A DNA stretch of 64,000 nucleotides from WLMZ01 sp963732585 (GTDB taxonomy: Bacteria; Actinomycetota; Acidimicrobiia; Acidimicrobiales; Ilumatobacteraceae): assembly GCA_963732585.1 (NCBI GenBank), contig CAVSZY010000001.1, positions 310,001 to 374,000 on the forward strand. The letters are read 5' to 3'. The notes under the pieces are model-generated. The model did not search any database, was not told the origin of the DNA, and worked only from the letters and a program-made list of their open reading frames with translations. The translations under genes and the position numbers were made by a program. Positions within the stretch are counted from its first letter, which is position 1, and every line of letters starts with the position of its first letter. Positions 52,859-61,471 of the stretch are shown one piece after another.

Positions 52859-53751
52859 CCGCTGTCCCGGAATCTCCCCAGGATAAGGCCTTCGACAGCG
52901 AACGCGAGCGGCTCTGGGCGCTGGCCTACCGAATCTGCGGCGTGGCCGCCGACGCCGACGACGTCGTGCAGGACGTGTGGATCCGCTGGGATCGCGCCGA
53001 TCACGCAGCGATTGAACGACCGCAGGCCTGGTTGACGACGGTCACCAGTCGAGCGGCGATCGATCATCTGCGTAGGCGCCGCCGCCGCAACCGTGGCTAC
53101 GTCGGACCGTGGCTACCGGAGTTGATCGAGCTTGAGGCGCCCGACCCGATCGGCGGTTTCGAGTCGCTGGAGATCGGTTTCCTGCTTCTCTTGGAGCGCC
53201 TTGAGCCGCTCGAGCGGGTGGTGTTTTTGTTGGCCGATGTCTTCGATGAGCCCTTTGCCGATATCGCCGCCACGGTGCAGCGCAGCGAAGCGGCGTGCCG
53301 CCAAATCGCCTCCCGGGCGCGCCGCAGGGTGCGCGACGCGCAGCGTCATCGCCCGGCGGATGCCGGCGAGCAACGACGGCTGGCCGCAGCCTTCGGCCAA
53401 GCGATCACCTTCGGCGATCTCGGGGCCGTAGTGAGTTTGCTCGGCGAACGACCGGTGCTGATCAGCGACGGCGGGGCTGCGGTGCGCGCCGCTCGCCGTC
53501 CGGTGGTCGGGGCTGCGCGGATCGCCCGTTTCGTCGTCAATCTGGCCAAACGAGCCAGTGCCGATTCGCGCATCGTGCCGCTGTCGATCAACGGGGAGCC
53601 AGCGGTCAAGGTCTTCAGCGGCGAACGCTTGCTGTTCGCCATGGTGTTGCACGTGGCCATCCCCGCCGACGGCGCCGACGCCTCGATCGATGAGATCTTC
53701 ATCGTCCGCAACCCGGACAAGCTCTCCCGGCTCGGCGATCCAGCGCACTGA
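52855..53751 (+). CDS. RNA polymerase sigma factor, SigJ/ECF41 type
   Basis: 298-residue ECF sigma factor with a fused C-terminal SnoaL-like domain. Region 2: RLWALAYRICGVAADADDVVQDVWIRW; region 4: LEPLERVVFLLADVFDEPFADIAATVQRSEAACRQIASRARRRVR. The three ECF41 landmarks are visible: WLPEL between the regions, DGGAA (usually DGGGK/R) opening the SnoaL part, and NPDKL at the end. In ECF41 the C-terminal domain regulates the factor in place of an anti-sigma. Co-translated with the FAD oxidoreductase; a fitting promoter lies upstream. Confidence 0.9.
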   Translation: MTAVPESPQDKAFDSERERLWALAYRICGVAADADDVVQDVWIRWDRADHAAIERPQAWLTTVTSRAAIDHLRRRRRRNRGYVGPWLPELIELEAPDPIGGFESLEIGFLLLLERLEPLERVVFLLADVFDEPFADIAATVQRSEAACRQIASRARRRVRDAQRHRPADAGEQRRLAAAFGQAITFGDLGAVVSLLGERPVLISDGGAAVRAARRPVVGAARIARFVVNLAKRASADSRIVPLSINGEPAVKVFSGERLLFAMVLHVAIPADGADASIDEIFIVRNPDKLSRLGDPAH

Positions 53752-53780
53752 CGGGCCGCCGTGGCGTCTACGGTAAGGAG

Positions 53781-54635
53781 ATGAGTAACGAGGAAGCGCC
53801 CTACGGATCAGGCAACCAATCAGCGGAGGGCCTGAAGCGAGTACGCACCCGCCACTTTGCCAAGGCCAAGGCCGACGGCATCAAGATCACCGGGTTGACC
53901 AGCTACGACGCACTCTCGGCGAGCATCTTCGATCGCGCCGGGATCGACTTTTTGCTCGTCGGCGACTCTGCCGGCAACGCTGTGTTCGGGTACGACACCA
54001 CCCTGCCGGTGACCTCCGACGAACTGATCCCGCTGTGCCGCGCCGTGGTGCGGGCCTGTCGCCGGGCGCTGGTCATCGCCGACATGCCGTTTGGCTCATA
54101 CGAGGTCGGCCCGATCGAGGCGCTGCATACGGCGATCCGCTTCATGAAAGAGACCGGGGCTCATGCCGTCAAGCTTGAGGGCGGGCACCGCAGTGCGCCG
54201 CAGATCGAGGCGATCGTCACCGCCGGTATTCCGGTAATGGCCCACATCGGCTATACACCGCAGAGCGAGCACGGCCTGGGTGGGCACATCATCCAGGGTC
54301 GTGGCGACGACGGCCTGGCCGAGTTGCTCGACGACGCTCACGCCATCGAGGAGGCCGGGGCCTTCGCTGTGGTGCTGGAGATGGTTCCCTCTGCCGCAGC
54401 GGCACAGGTGACCAAGGAATTGACGATTCCGACGATCAGCGTTGGCGCCGGACCGCATTGCGATGGACAGTTGCTGGTCTGGACCGATTGGGCCGGATTC
54501 ACCACCGGACGAGTCCCCAAGTTCGTCAAGAAGTACGCCAACATCGCCGGAATCCTGTCCGAGGCGGCGGAGAGCTTCAAGGCCGATGTCGAGTCCGGCG
54601 TGTATCCAGCGCCCGAGCACGAGTACGGCGCCTAG
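53781..54635 (+). CDS. panB: 3-methyl-2-oxobutanoate hydroxymethyltransferase
   Basis: 284-residue PanB, which adds a hydroxymethyl group from 5,10-methylene-THF to 2-oxoisovalerate, the first step to pantothenate and CoA. Signature blocks: ITGLTSYDALSASIFDRAGIDFLLVGDSAGNAVFGYDTTLPVT, ADMPFGSYE, AVKLEGG, VMAHIGYTPQS and TISVGAGPHCDGQLLVWTD. Intact. The ATG directly abuts AAGGAG, too close for a ribosome site, but TACGGT (53769-53774) lies 6 nt before it, fitting a leaderless message. Its substrate comes from the valine pathway that includes ilvD. Confidence 0.93.
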   Translation: MSNEEAPYGSGNQSAEGLKRVRTRHFAKAKADGIKITGLTSYDALSASIFDRAGIDFLLVGDSAGNAVFGYDTTLPVTSDELIPLCRAVVRACRRALVIADMPFGSYEVGPIEALHTAIRFMKETGAHAVKLEGGHRSAPQIEAIVTAGIPVMAHIGYTPQSEHGLGGHIIQGRGDDGLAELLDDAHAIEEAGAFAVVLEMVPSAAAAQVTKELTIPTISVGAGPHCDGQLLVWTDWAGFTTGRVPKFVKKYANIAGILSEAAESFKADVESGVYPAPEHEYGA

Positions 54636-54673
54636 CTAGACGCTCGCCGCGTCGCCGATCGGTACCCGCTGAA

Positions 54674-55579
54674 TCAGCGAATCTCATCGATCAGTCCCCA
54701 GCTCAACGCAGTCGTCGCCTCGATCGGGCGGGCACGTAGGGCCAGTTCGACCATCCGATGCCGTCCGACGCGGCGGGTGACGCTGACGGTGCCACCGGCG
54801 CCGGGGATGAGCCCAAGCTGCACCTCGGGGAGGCTGAAGGTGGTCGCCGAATCAGCGACGACGTGGCCGGCAAATGCCGCCAGCTCAACCCCTGAACCGG
54901 CGCACGGTCCGTGCATGATGACGGTGATTCGCTCACCCAACCGGTCGATCAGCTGACCGAGACTGCGCGCCAGGCGAACCACATGAGCGGTTGACGGATC
55001 GGGCCGCGAGCCGAACTCGTCGAGGTCGCCGCCGCTGCAGAACACGGGCCCGTTGCCACGGATCTCGATGCGTAGCGAGGTGTCGACGGCGGCGATCGCC
55101 AGCGCTTCGTACCACTCGTCGCGCAACGTGGCGTTGAGCGCGTTGCGTACGTCGGGGCGGTTCAAGACCACCTCGAGTAGGTCGCCATCGCGGTTGGCGA
55201 GGACCGCTGGTTGGCCCGAAGCGGGCCGTTGACGAATCGGCCGTGATCTTCGCCAGGCAGCAAACTCCGGGCCAGACTGCAACATCGAATAGGTCAGCGA
55301 TTCGGCCACCAGCCCTTCGGCGACGGTGCGGCCATCGGCACCACGCATCAACGTCGCCAGGGCGATCGCGGCGAGCGGGTTGGCCGTAGCGACGGTAAGG
55401 ACATCGTCTGGGTCGGCGACGACGATGTCGCAGACGCTGGCCAGCGGCGAGTTGCCGTGCGGCGCGCTGCCCTGAGGCGAATGGCCAACACCGATGATCA
55501 CCGCCGGCAAGATCTGCGCAGCCGCTAGCTGCTGCGCGCCATATGTCGCAGCAGCGTCACTGTCGTCGATGACGACCAC
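54674..55579 (-). CDS. Enoyl-CoA hydratase/isomerase family protein (start unclear)
   Basis: 301 residues as given. The C-terminal half (about 120-300) is a crotonase domain: VVLNRPDVRNALNATLRDEWYEAL, RGNGPVFCSGGDLDEFG (oxyanion loop), HGPCAGSGVELAAFAGHVVA and LPEVQLGLIPGAGGTVSVTRRVG with the region of catalytic Glu. The N-terminal half is a degenerate crotonase-like stretch ending LVAESLTYSMLQSGPEFAAWR, seen in actinobacterial double-domain members. Coding character extends upstream of GTG 55579 to about 55680 (VIGSVSIHHLSLGEFFERLQ) with no canonical start codon, so the true start may be masked by an error. Substrate unknown. Confidence 0.8.
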   Translation of the reverse strand: MVVIDDSDAAATYGAQQLAAAQILPAVIIGVGHSPQGSAPHGNSPLASVCDIVVADPDDVLTVATANPLAAIALATLMRGADGRTVAEGLVAESLTYSMLQSGPEFAAWRRSRPIRQRPASGQPAVLANRDGDLLEVVLNRPDVRNALNATLRDEWYEALAIAAVDTSLRIEIRGNGPVFCSGGDLDEFGSRPDPSTAHVVRLARSLGQLIDRLGERITVIMHGPCAGSGVELAAFAGHVVADSATTFSLPEVQLGLIPGAGGTVSVTRRVGRHRMVELALRARPIEATTALSWGLIDEIR

Positions 55580-55702
55580 TGATCCAGCGGGATCGCACAG
55601 GTCATCGGCGACCGTCGGCGACTGCAGCCGCTCGAAGAACTCGCCAAGGCTGAGATGATGAATCGAAACGCTGCCGATAACGAGACGCTAGCGGCGAAGT
55701 CG

Positions 55703-56152
55703 TCAGGCGACGTTCAACCCGATCGCGGCTGCGGCTGCGGCAGCGGCCTGAGCTGTGTCACGAGAGATGAACACCGTCTCGTCGCCCGGTCCGGCCAGTT
55801 CTCTGAGGGTCAGCACCGCCGTAGCGACGTGTAACGCGTCGAGCGCGCGAATCCCTTGTTGGCGAACGATCTGCAATGCCAGCGCCTCGACATCGCAGGC
55901 ATCCGCCCCGACCATGGTGATGAGGGTGCCGCCGAGATCGGCGTCGAGTCGAGCGAGCAACGGTCCGACCGGCACGCTCGCAAGTCTGGCGGCACTCACC
56001 AGCGCACCAGAGACCTCGATGTGCGCAAGCACCCCGGAAACGAATGCGGTATCTGCGTTCGCGAACAGCTCCACCGCTTCGCCGTGGCCGGGGTCGCCGG
56101 GCAGGTAGTAACGGGCGATGACGGACGAGTCGACAACGTCTGCGCGCTCAAC
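55703..56152 (-). CDS. PIN-domain protein (VapC-like toxin), start not resolvable
   Basis: A PIN ribonuclease fold. In-frame residues ADVVDSSVIARYYLPGDPGHGEAVELF supply the first catalytic Asp (codon 56129-56131); the middle Glu is in VLAHIEVSGALVSAARLA, and the later acids are in IRALDALHVATAV and ETVFISRDTAQAAAAA. The nearest canonical start (GTG 56074) would delete the catalytic Asp, so the real start lies near 56150 and is probably hidden by an indel (a GCGC run). VapC toxins cleave tRNA or rRNA; the small frame upstream would be the antitoxin. Confidence 0.65.
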   Translation of the reverse strand, partial: VERADVVDSSVIARYYLPGDPGHGEAVELFANADTAFVSGVLAHIEVSGALVSAARLASVPVGPLLARLDADLGGTLITMVGADACDVEALALQIVRQQGIRALDALHVATAVLTLRELAGPGDETVFISRDTAQAAAAAAAAIGLNVA

Positions 56153-56316
56153 GCAACAGCGACCAGCGCCTCTCGTACCTGGGTCAACGACGGTGGGGCC
56201 ACCGTCGATGCGGCGACTTGGCGGAGCGTGCCGGTCGCGGCGGCGCGGCTGCGAATGGTGTCACGCGGGCTCAGAGTCGGCACCGCTGCGTCGAGCACCT
56301 CGGTGGATGATGTCAT
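56150..56316 (-). CDS. Putative antitoxin preceding the PIN gene
   Basis: Small frame from ATG 56316 (MTSSTEVLDAAVPTLSPRDTIRS ... LRQVAASTVAPPSLTQVREALVAVAL), about 55 residues before it meets the PIN gene. Position and size suit a VapB-type antitoxin, but I see no clear ribbon-helix-helix, AbrB or Phd motif. The end is uncertain because of the suspected indel at the junction; the uncorrected frame runs on to 55996. Low confidence. Confidence 0.3.
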
Positions 56317-56481
56317 GTGGAGGCATCTAGATAGCATGCCGCTGTCCTAGGTGCCATTCCTAGCCGTGCTCCGCCGCAGACTCTTGCAACGAGTCGAACG
56401 TGGCCTTCACACGCAGCGCACAACTTCGGCGAGGCGGGCAGGGCAGGATTGGCTCTGCTCCCCGGCATTACAGTGGGTGCC

Positions 56482-57324
56482 GTGAAGCTGCGCCGGAACC
56501 CGACCGTGTTCGTCACCGGGGCCAACGGGTTTCTCGGCCGCCACCTCGAGCGTGTGCCCGCCGCCGCCAAGTTTCAATTGATCGCCCCTCGTTCCCGTTC
56601 ACTCGATATCCGCCACCACGACCGGGTGATCGACGCCATCACCGGTTGGAAGCCGGATGCGGTGATCCACCTCGCCTATCGACGCGACGATCGGCGGACC
56701 ATCGTCGACGGCAGCCGCAGCGTCGCCGAAGCCGCGGCGAAATGTTCGGCTCGGCTGATTCACCTCTCCACCGACGTGGTCTTTCCCGGCCGCGACCAGC
56801 CCTACCGCGAGACCGACGAACCATTCCCGCTCTCCGACTACGGCCGCCAAAAGGCTGAAGCCGAAGCTGCCGTGATGGCCGCCCATCCCACCGCCGTCGT
56901 CGTGCGCACCTCGTTGATGTACGGCACCGACATCGCCTCGATCCCGCAACAAGACGTCGCCCGCTCGCTGGCCGGTCAATCGACGATGCGTTTCTTCGTC
57001 GATGAATTCCGCTGCCCGGCGCACGCCAGCGATGTCGCTTCCGCCTGCGCCGCGCTGGTGACGATGCCCGAAGTCAGCGGGGCCCTGCACATCGCCGGAC
57101 CGCAGGCCATCAGCCGTGCCGACTTTGCCCGGGCGATCGCCCAGTGGTCCGGTGCCGACCCTCGCCGCGTACCAACCGCCTCGCTGGCCGACGTTGCCCC
57201 CGCACGCCCGGGTCGTATCGCCTTGGACACGACCCGGGCGCAACATCTCGGGCTGCGTTGCCGCCCGATCAACGAGGTCTTCAACCTGCAGGGCTCGACC
57301 GACTTCAGCCGGGAACGTCGATAA
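56482..57324 (+). CDS. SDR-family sugar-nucleotide reductase, RmlD-like
   Basis: 280 residues. Extended short-chain dehydrogenase: VFVTGANGFLGRHL (NAD(P) loop) near residue 8, PDAVIHLAYR, RLIHLSTDVVFPG, the catalytic YxxxK in PLSDYGRQKAEAEA, and VVVRTSLMYG. The order matches dTDP-4-dehydrorhamnose reductase-like proteins. No other rhamnose gene is nearby, so the substrate is open. GTG 56482 is chosen over TTG 56449 because a TACAGT box (56469-56474) ends 7 nt upstream. It overlaps the convergent beta-helix gene by 20 bp. Confidence 0.83.
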   Translation: MKLRRNPTVFVTGANGFLGRHLERVPAAAKFQLIAPRSRSLDIRHHDRVIDAITGWKPDAVIHLAYRRDDRRTIVDGSRSVAEAAAKCSARLIHLSTDVVFPGRDQPYRETDEPFPLSDYGRQKAEAEAAVMAAHPTAVVVRTSLMYGTDIASIPQQDVARSLAGQSTMRFFVDEFRCPAHASDVASACAALVTMPEVSGALHIAGPQAISRADFARAIAQWSGADPRRVPTASLADVAPARPGRIALDTTRAQHLGLRCRPINEVFNLQGSTDFSRERR

Positions 57325-58591
57325 AGGTTCTGCCCCGGTACTGCTCAGCCTTGCCGCCTTCAGAGTTGTCGAACCCCTGGTAGCGGTTGTAGCGAATCGT
57401 CGCCGTCACTCCACTCGGCCAGCCGTTGCTCGCACCGGGGATCACCGCCGGGGTGAAGAACAGGTGGGGAATGTTGGCGTGCCCAGCAGCGTCATATGTC
57501 GTACTGCGCGCGATGAAGGTGTTGTTCTGCACATTGACTGAGTGCACCCGCCCGGGGTCGGCGCCCTCTGCGGCGTAACGCAGCAACACGCCGTTGGCGC
57601 ACTCCCCTGCCCGCCCCTTGATGAAGATGTTGTTCTTCACCGTCAGGCGCCCTCCTTCGGGGACATCGACCCCATACGACTCAGCGCAGTCCCAATCGGC
57701 CGGAGCGTCGATTCCCTCAATGAGATTGCCGGTCAAGGTGGTGACCTGAGCCCGGGACTTGAATAGGTGGCCGACATTGACCGCGGTGGCGTAGCTGTTG
57801 ATCATCCGCGCCGTGTAGTTCGGGTCGCTGGTGCTGGCGTTGATATACACGTTGTGCGACGGCCCGTCCCAACCGCCGTTGTCATACAACCGCAGGTTGC
57901 TCATCAGCAGCGTTCCCGAACTTGCCCCGGCAGCGAAAATGCCGTTGTGTTGGCTGTCCTGAAAGCCGTGAATCCTCATATTGCGCAACGTCACGTTGCG
58001 GCTGGCGATGATGTACAGCCCGGCACGATCAACCCAGTCGCCATCGGTGGCGTCGATATCGATGTTCTCGATCGTCAGCCCGTTGGCCTCCTCGATCTCG
58101 ATCATCCCGTGGCCCATGACGTTGTAGTCGCCCTCCGTGCCAAGGCGGATCACCGGGCGCACGCCGTTGACCGTCACCCCACGAATGATGATGTTCGACG
58201 GCTTCTGGAAGATGCCAGCGGCGAAGTCCTCGCCGTTGTTGGCCAACGGACCTATCCATGGATACTGCCCCGGCCCCTCATACACGGCTGGGTAGACGAG
58301 GAAAACGTCGCCGGGTTGGCGGTTGTTGAAGGTATGGGTGCGCACGAATGCGCCGCCGCTCGGCCCGCCGCCGAGGTGGGTGTAGGTGGCGATCACCTGG
58401 CCGGCGCGCATCTGTTTGATCAGCGGCGTTCCCGAGGTCGCCGGCATCGGCATCGCGTCATTGTGCGTCGCCGCCCGCGTGGCCCCGATTGTCACAGCCG
58501 CGTCGGCCGTCGTCGTGGTCCCCACAAGGGTGGTGGCTAGAGCGAGCGCTCCGAGCAGCAAACGCCGTCGAGTCGTCAGAACTGTGGTCAT
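57305..58591 (-). CDS. Secreted right-handed beta-helix protein
   Basis: 428 residues. Signal peptide MTTVLTTRRRLLLGALALATTLVGTTTTADA with a TRRRLLLG run that could be twin-arginine or Sec. The mature region has pectate-lyase-like parallel beta-helix coils (NIIIRGVTVNGVRPVIRLG; GLTIENIDIDATDGDW; NVTLRNMRIHGFQDSQHNGIF; LTVKNNIFIKG; VNVQNNTFIA). Such folds bind or cleave polysaccharides; catalytic residues cannot be assigned. The gene lies 100 bp downstream of the sigma/anti-sigma pair on the same strand and may belong to its regulon. Confidence 0.78.
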   Translation of the reverse strand: MTTVLTTRRRLLLGALALATTLVGTTTTADAAVTIGATRAATHNDAMPMPATSGTPLIKQMRAGQVIATYTHLGGGPSGGAFVRTHTFNNRQPGDVFLVYPAVYEGPGQYPWIGPLANNGEDFAAGIFQKPSNIIIRGVTVNGVRPVIRLGTEGDYNVMGHGMIEIEEANGLTIENIDIDATDGDWVDRAGLYIIASRNVTLRNMRIHGFQDSQHNGIFAAGASSGTLLMSNLRLYDNGGWDGPSHNVYINASTSDPNYTARMINSYATAVNVGHLFKSRAQVTTLTGNLIEGIDAPADWDCAESYGVDVPEGGRLTVKNNIFIKGRAGECANGVLLRYAAEGADPGRVHSVNVQNNTFIARSTTYDAAGHANIPHLFFTPAVIPGASNGWPSGVTATIRYNRYQGFDNSEGGKAEQYRGRTFIDVPG

Positions 58592-58690
58592 CAGCATTCC
58601 TTTCCGTCGTTGACCTGACGGAACCCGCCAGTCACCAGGAAATAACGCTCTCAGTATCAGATTCCCGTCGGTCGGCGCGAGGAAATCTTC

Positions 58691-59623
58691 TTAGCCCACG
58701 CCCACGGCCACGCTGAGCACGGAATCATCGTGGATCGCAAAGTAGCCGCCGCCGAAGTTGGCGGAGCCGCCGATCGACAAGCGGGCGCTGTCGGTCCACA
58801 CGATCGTCGACGACGAGGGGATCTGCACGCTGTCCACCACTCGACCATTGAGCACCAGCGAACCGACACCGTTGCTCCAGCGCAGCCCGAGGATTACCTC
58901 CTGGCTTGCGGCAAAATCTGCGATGTCGGCTGGCTGCAAGACGTAGAGGAACGGCACCGCACGAATGTGACCGCTGAGGTAGGGACCGATCTCCGGGTCG
59001 ACGTTCAGTGAGAGGCCAAAGACGTTCTGATCCGACAGCTCGTCACGGACCACATCGAGGTAGGTGTTGATGTTACGCCCAGTCGGCGTCGTCCGTTCGG
59101 CCATATCGACGAGCGGTGTGATGACCACCTCGACCTGGCCCTCGACGGCATCGAACAGGTTGGCGACAGGGCCCCCCATGGCGGTGAGGATCGCGTAGTC
59201 GTCGCGTTGTTGCCCGCCCGGCAGGAAACGTCGACCGCCGTCGGCCACCGCTTCGATCGTCCCCAGACCGACCACGTCGAACTCCAGCGAAGGCCCGACC
59301 TCAGGCGTCACCACAGCCCCGTCGGCGGCGGGCACGGCAACCGCATCGAGATCGAGCGTCAAACTCGCTGCGGCCTCGATCGGTCCTGCGGGAAGCACCC
59401 GAGCGTCGTCTTGGCGCGCCAGGATCCACCCCCCGATGCCGGCGACCAGCAGCACGGCCGCCGCAGCCAGCATCGGCACCCGGTTCGGCCGTCGCCGCCG
59501 AGCAGAGTCCAATTCGACAACCGTGACGCCGTCGGCCGATGCCGGCTGCGGCGGGAGTTCGGTGGCGCGAGCCAAGAAGCGGGCGAAGGCTTCATCGTGA
59601 TTGTCCGTTTGTGGCTGACTCAC
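58691..59623 (-). CDS. Membrane protein with ConA-like ectodomain, candidate anti-sigma factor
   Basis: 310 residues from GTG 59623, whose GTGA overlaps the sigma factor stop. Cytoplasmic part of about 55 residues (HDEAFARFLARATELPPQP...), one membrane helix VPMLAAAAVLLVAGIGGWILA, then an exported region. Its last 110 residues (IRAVPFLYVLQPADIADFAASQEVILGLRWSNGVGSLVLNGRVVDSVQIPSSSTIVWTDSARLSIGGSANFGGGYFAIHDDSVLSVAVGVG) have the strand pattern of LamG/concanavalin-A-like domains. The position after an ECF sigma gene suggests an anti-sigma; no zinc-binding HxxxCxxC motif is seen. Name by context, not homology. Confidence 0.6.
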   Translation of the reverse strand: MSQPQTDNHDEAFARFLARATELPPQPASADGVTVVELDSARRRRPNRVPMLAAAAVLLVAGIGGWILARQDDARVLPAGPIEAAASLTLDLDAVAVPAADGAVVTPEVGPSLEFDVVGLGTIEAVADGGRRFLPGGQQRDDYAILTAMGGPVANLFDAVEGQVEVVITPLVDMAERTTPTGRNINTYLDVVRDELSDQNVFGLSLNVDPEIGPYLSGHIRAVPFLYVLQPADIADFAASQEVILGLRWSNGVGSLVLNGRVVDSVQIPSSSTIVWTDSARLSIGGSANFGGGYFAIHDDSVLSVAVGVG

Positions 59624-60123
59624 GCCGCCTCCTCCACCAGGGAACGGAGTCGCCGACGACCCCTGACAAGTAGTGATTCCGTGGCCCGCACTGAACGATT
59701 GATTGCCTGGGCCACCTCGGCAATCGGCATCCCTTGCAGGTGGAACAGTATCAACGCGGCCCGCTGCTCGTCGGTGAGCCGCCCGAGCAGTTGCAGCGCG
59801 TCGCCAGCTCCGATCGCATCCCAATCCGGTTCGGTGCTCGCGGCGCTCGGCAAGGCGAGCAGCCGTTCACGCAGCCGGATCTCGCGTCGCGTGCGACGCA
59901 TTTGATCCAAGAACGCGCTGCGGGCGACGACGATGAACCAGCCGACCTCCACCTCTCGATCAGGATGGCGTTCGAGGTGCCGGGCAGCGCGTTCGAAGGT
60001 GTCTTGGCGCAGGTCTTCAGCCCGTGCCCGATCGCCTCCGCACAGCCGGATCAGCTCTTGGTAGACCGCCACCGAGGCGCGGTCGAAGACCTCGTGGTAA
60101 CCGACATCGGCGCCGCTAGGCAC
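59620..60123 (-). CDS. ECF RNA polymerase sigma factor
   Basis: 167 residues. Region 2: VYQELIRLCGGDRARAEDLRQDTFERAARHL ... VGWFIVVARSAFLDQMRRTRRE; region 4: LLGRLTDEQRAALILFHLQGMPIAEVAQAINRSVRATESLLVRGRRRLR. Full-length for an ECF factor. It overlaps pmbA upstream by 8 nt and the putative anti-sigma downstream by 4 nt, so tldD, pmbA, sigma and anti-sigma form one operon. Target promoters unknown. Confidence 0.88.
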   Translation of the reverse strand: MPSGADVGYHEVFDRASVAVYQELIRLCGGDRARAEDLRQDTFERAARHLERHPDREVEVGWFIVVARSAFLDQMRRTRREIRLRERLLALPSAASTEPDWDAIGAGDALQLLGRLTDEQRAALILFHLQGMPIAEVAQAINRSVRATESLLVRGRRRLRSLVEEAA

Positions 60124-61471
60124 CGCTCATCGTCACGTCATTGATCACCAGGCTGACGCCGTTGGCGCGCATCGGTAACCAGTCGAGGTCGCCGCCGACC
60201 TCGGCAATGTCGAGCAACATCCGCTGCAACGTCGAGGCGATAGTGAATTCACGCACCGGTGCGCCAAGCGCCCCGTTGGTGATCAGCAACCCGGTCGCCC
60301 CGACGGAGAAGTCGCCGCTGATCGAGTTGACCCCGCTGTGGATGCCCTGCATCGACTGGATCAACGCGCCGTCGTCGATGTCGGCGATCAGCTCGTCCTG
60401 GGAGCGGGCCCCCGGCACGATCTGCATCGCCAAACAGCCCACGCCAGGGCTGCCGCCCTTGAAACCACCCCGCGAACCGTTACCGGTGCTGCGCACCCCG
60501 GCCCGGCGAGCGCTGTACGCCGAGTGCACGAACCCGTCGAGCACCCCGGCGCTGATCAACGGATTGCGCCGCGCCGCCAACCCGTCGCCGTCGAGTTCGC
60601 TCGCCGTATAGGCCAAAGGATTGGTCGGGTCGTCGACCAGGGTGAGCAGCGGTGAGGCCACCGTCTGGCCGACGCGATTGGCAAAGATGCTGCGTCCCTT
60701 GAGCGCGCTCTCACCATTGAAGGCACTGCCCAAAATGCCGATGAACTGGGCAGTGACGTAGGGATCGAGGACCACAGTGAGCCGTTTCGACGCGGGCTTG
60801 GTGGCCCCCAGCAGGCGCGTGGCCCGGTTGCACGCCTCACCCGCCGCTCGAGCGATATCAAACTGCTCAGGCGAACGCCCAACGGTAAAACCGAAGCCGG
60901 TTTGGGTCTCGCCGCCGTCGTCGGCCAACGTCGACACCGACACATAGCAGCCGTTTTCGCGGGCGCCGACGCGGATCCCTGTGGAGGTGGCCACCGCCAC
61001 TTCTCCAGCGCCATCGCTGTAGTTGGCGTCATCGACGCGAATGCGCTTGTCGAGAGCCAACGTTTGGCGTTCCAGCTCCAGCGCCAACTCGATCTTGTCG
61101 TGCGTCGGGTAGGCGTCGAGCTGCTCGCTCCACAAATCCTGCGGGACGGAGGTGACCCCGTCCGGCTCGGCCAATCCGGCCCACTCGTCACGGGTGCCGA
61201 ACTCGACGTTGGCGCGGGCATCGGCCAACACCTCGGCGATCGCCGATGGGTCGAGGGTGCCCGCGTAGGCGAAGCCGGTGCGGCCGTCGACGATCACCCG
61301 AATGCCGACGCCCTCGCTTTGTGCGCTGACGAAATGCTCGACCTTGCCCTGGTAGACGCGCACCTCGGTCTCACGACCGCGGGCCACGTAGGCCTCGACC
61401 TGCTCGCCGACGCGAGTCTGGGCGACGACGCCATCAGCGATGCGCTGCAGCACCTCGACCGCCGCGTTCAT
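60116..61471 (-). CDS. pmbA: TldD/PmbA family metalloprotease, PmbA-like subunit
   Basis: 451 residues. PmbA (TldE) pairs with TldD in a heterodimeric zinc protease that trims peptides such as leader sequences of ribosomally made antibiotics and the CcdA antitoxin. Seen: EAYVARGRETEVRVYQGKVEHFVSAQSEGVGIRVI, SALKGRSIFANRVGQTVASPLLTLVDDP and GDFSVGATGLLITNGALGAPVREFTIAS. As expected of the non-catalytic partner, no HExxxH motif is present. It overlaps tldD by 4 nt. Confidence 0.88.
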   Translation of the reverse strand: MNAAVEVLQRIADGVVAQTRVGEQVEAYVARGRETEVRVYQGKVEHFVSAQSEGVGIRVIVDGRTGFAYAGTLDPSAIAEVLADARANVEFGTRDEWAGLAEPDGVTSVPQDLWSEQLDAYPTHDKIELALELERQTLALDKRIRVDDANYSDGAGEVAVATSTGIRVGARENGCYVSVSTLADDGGETQTGFGFTVGRSPEQFDIARAAGEACNRATRLLGATKPASKRLTVVLDPYVTAQFIGILGSAFNGESALKGRSIFANRVGQTVASPLLTLVDDPTNPLAYTASELDGDGLAARRNPLISAGVLDGFVHSAYSARRAGVRSTGNGSRGGFKGGSPGVGCLAMQIVPGARSQDELIADIDDGALIQSMQGIHSGVNSISGDFSVGATGLLITNGALGAPVREFTIASTLQRMLLDIAEVGGDLDWLPMRANGVSLVINDVTMSGA

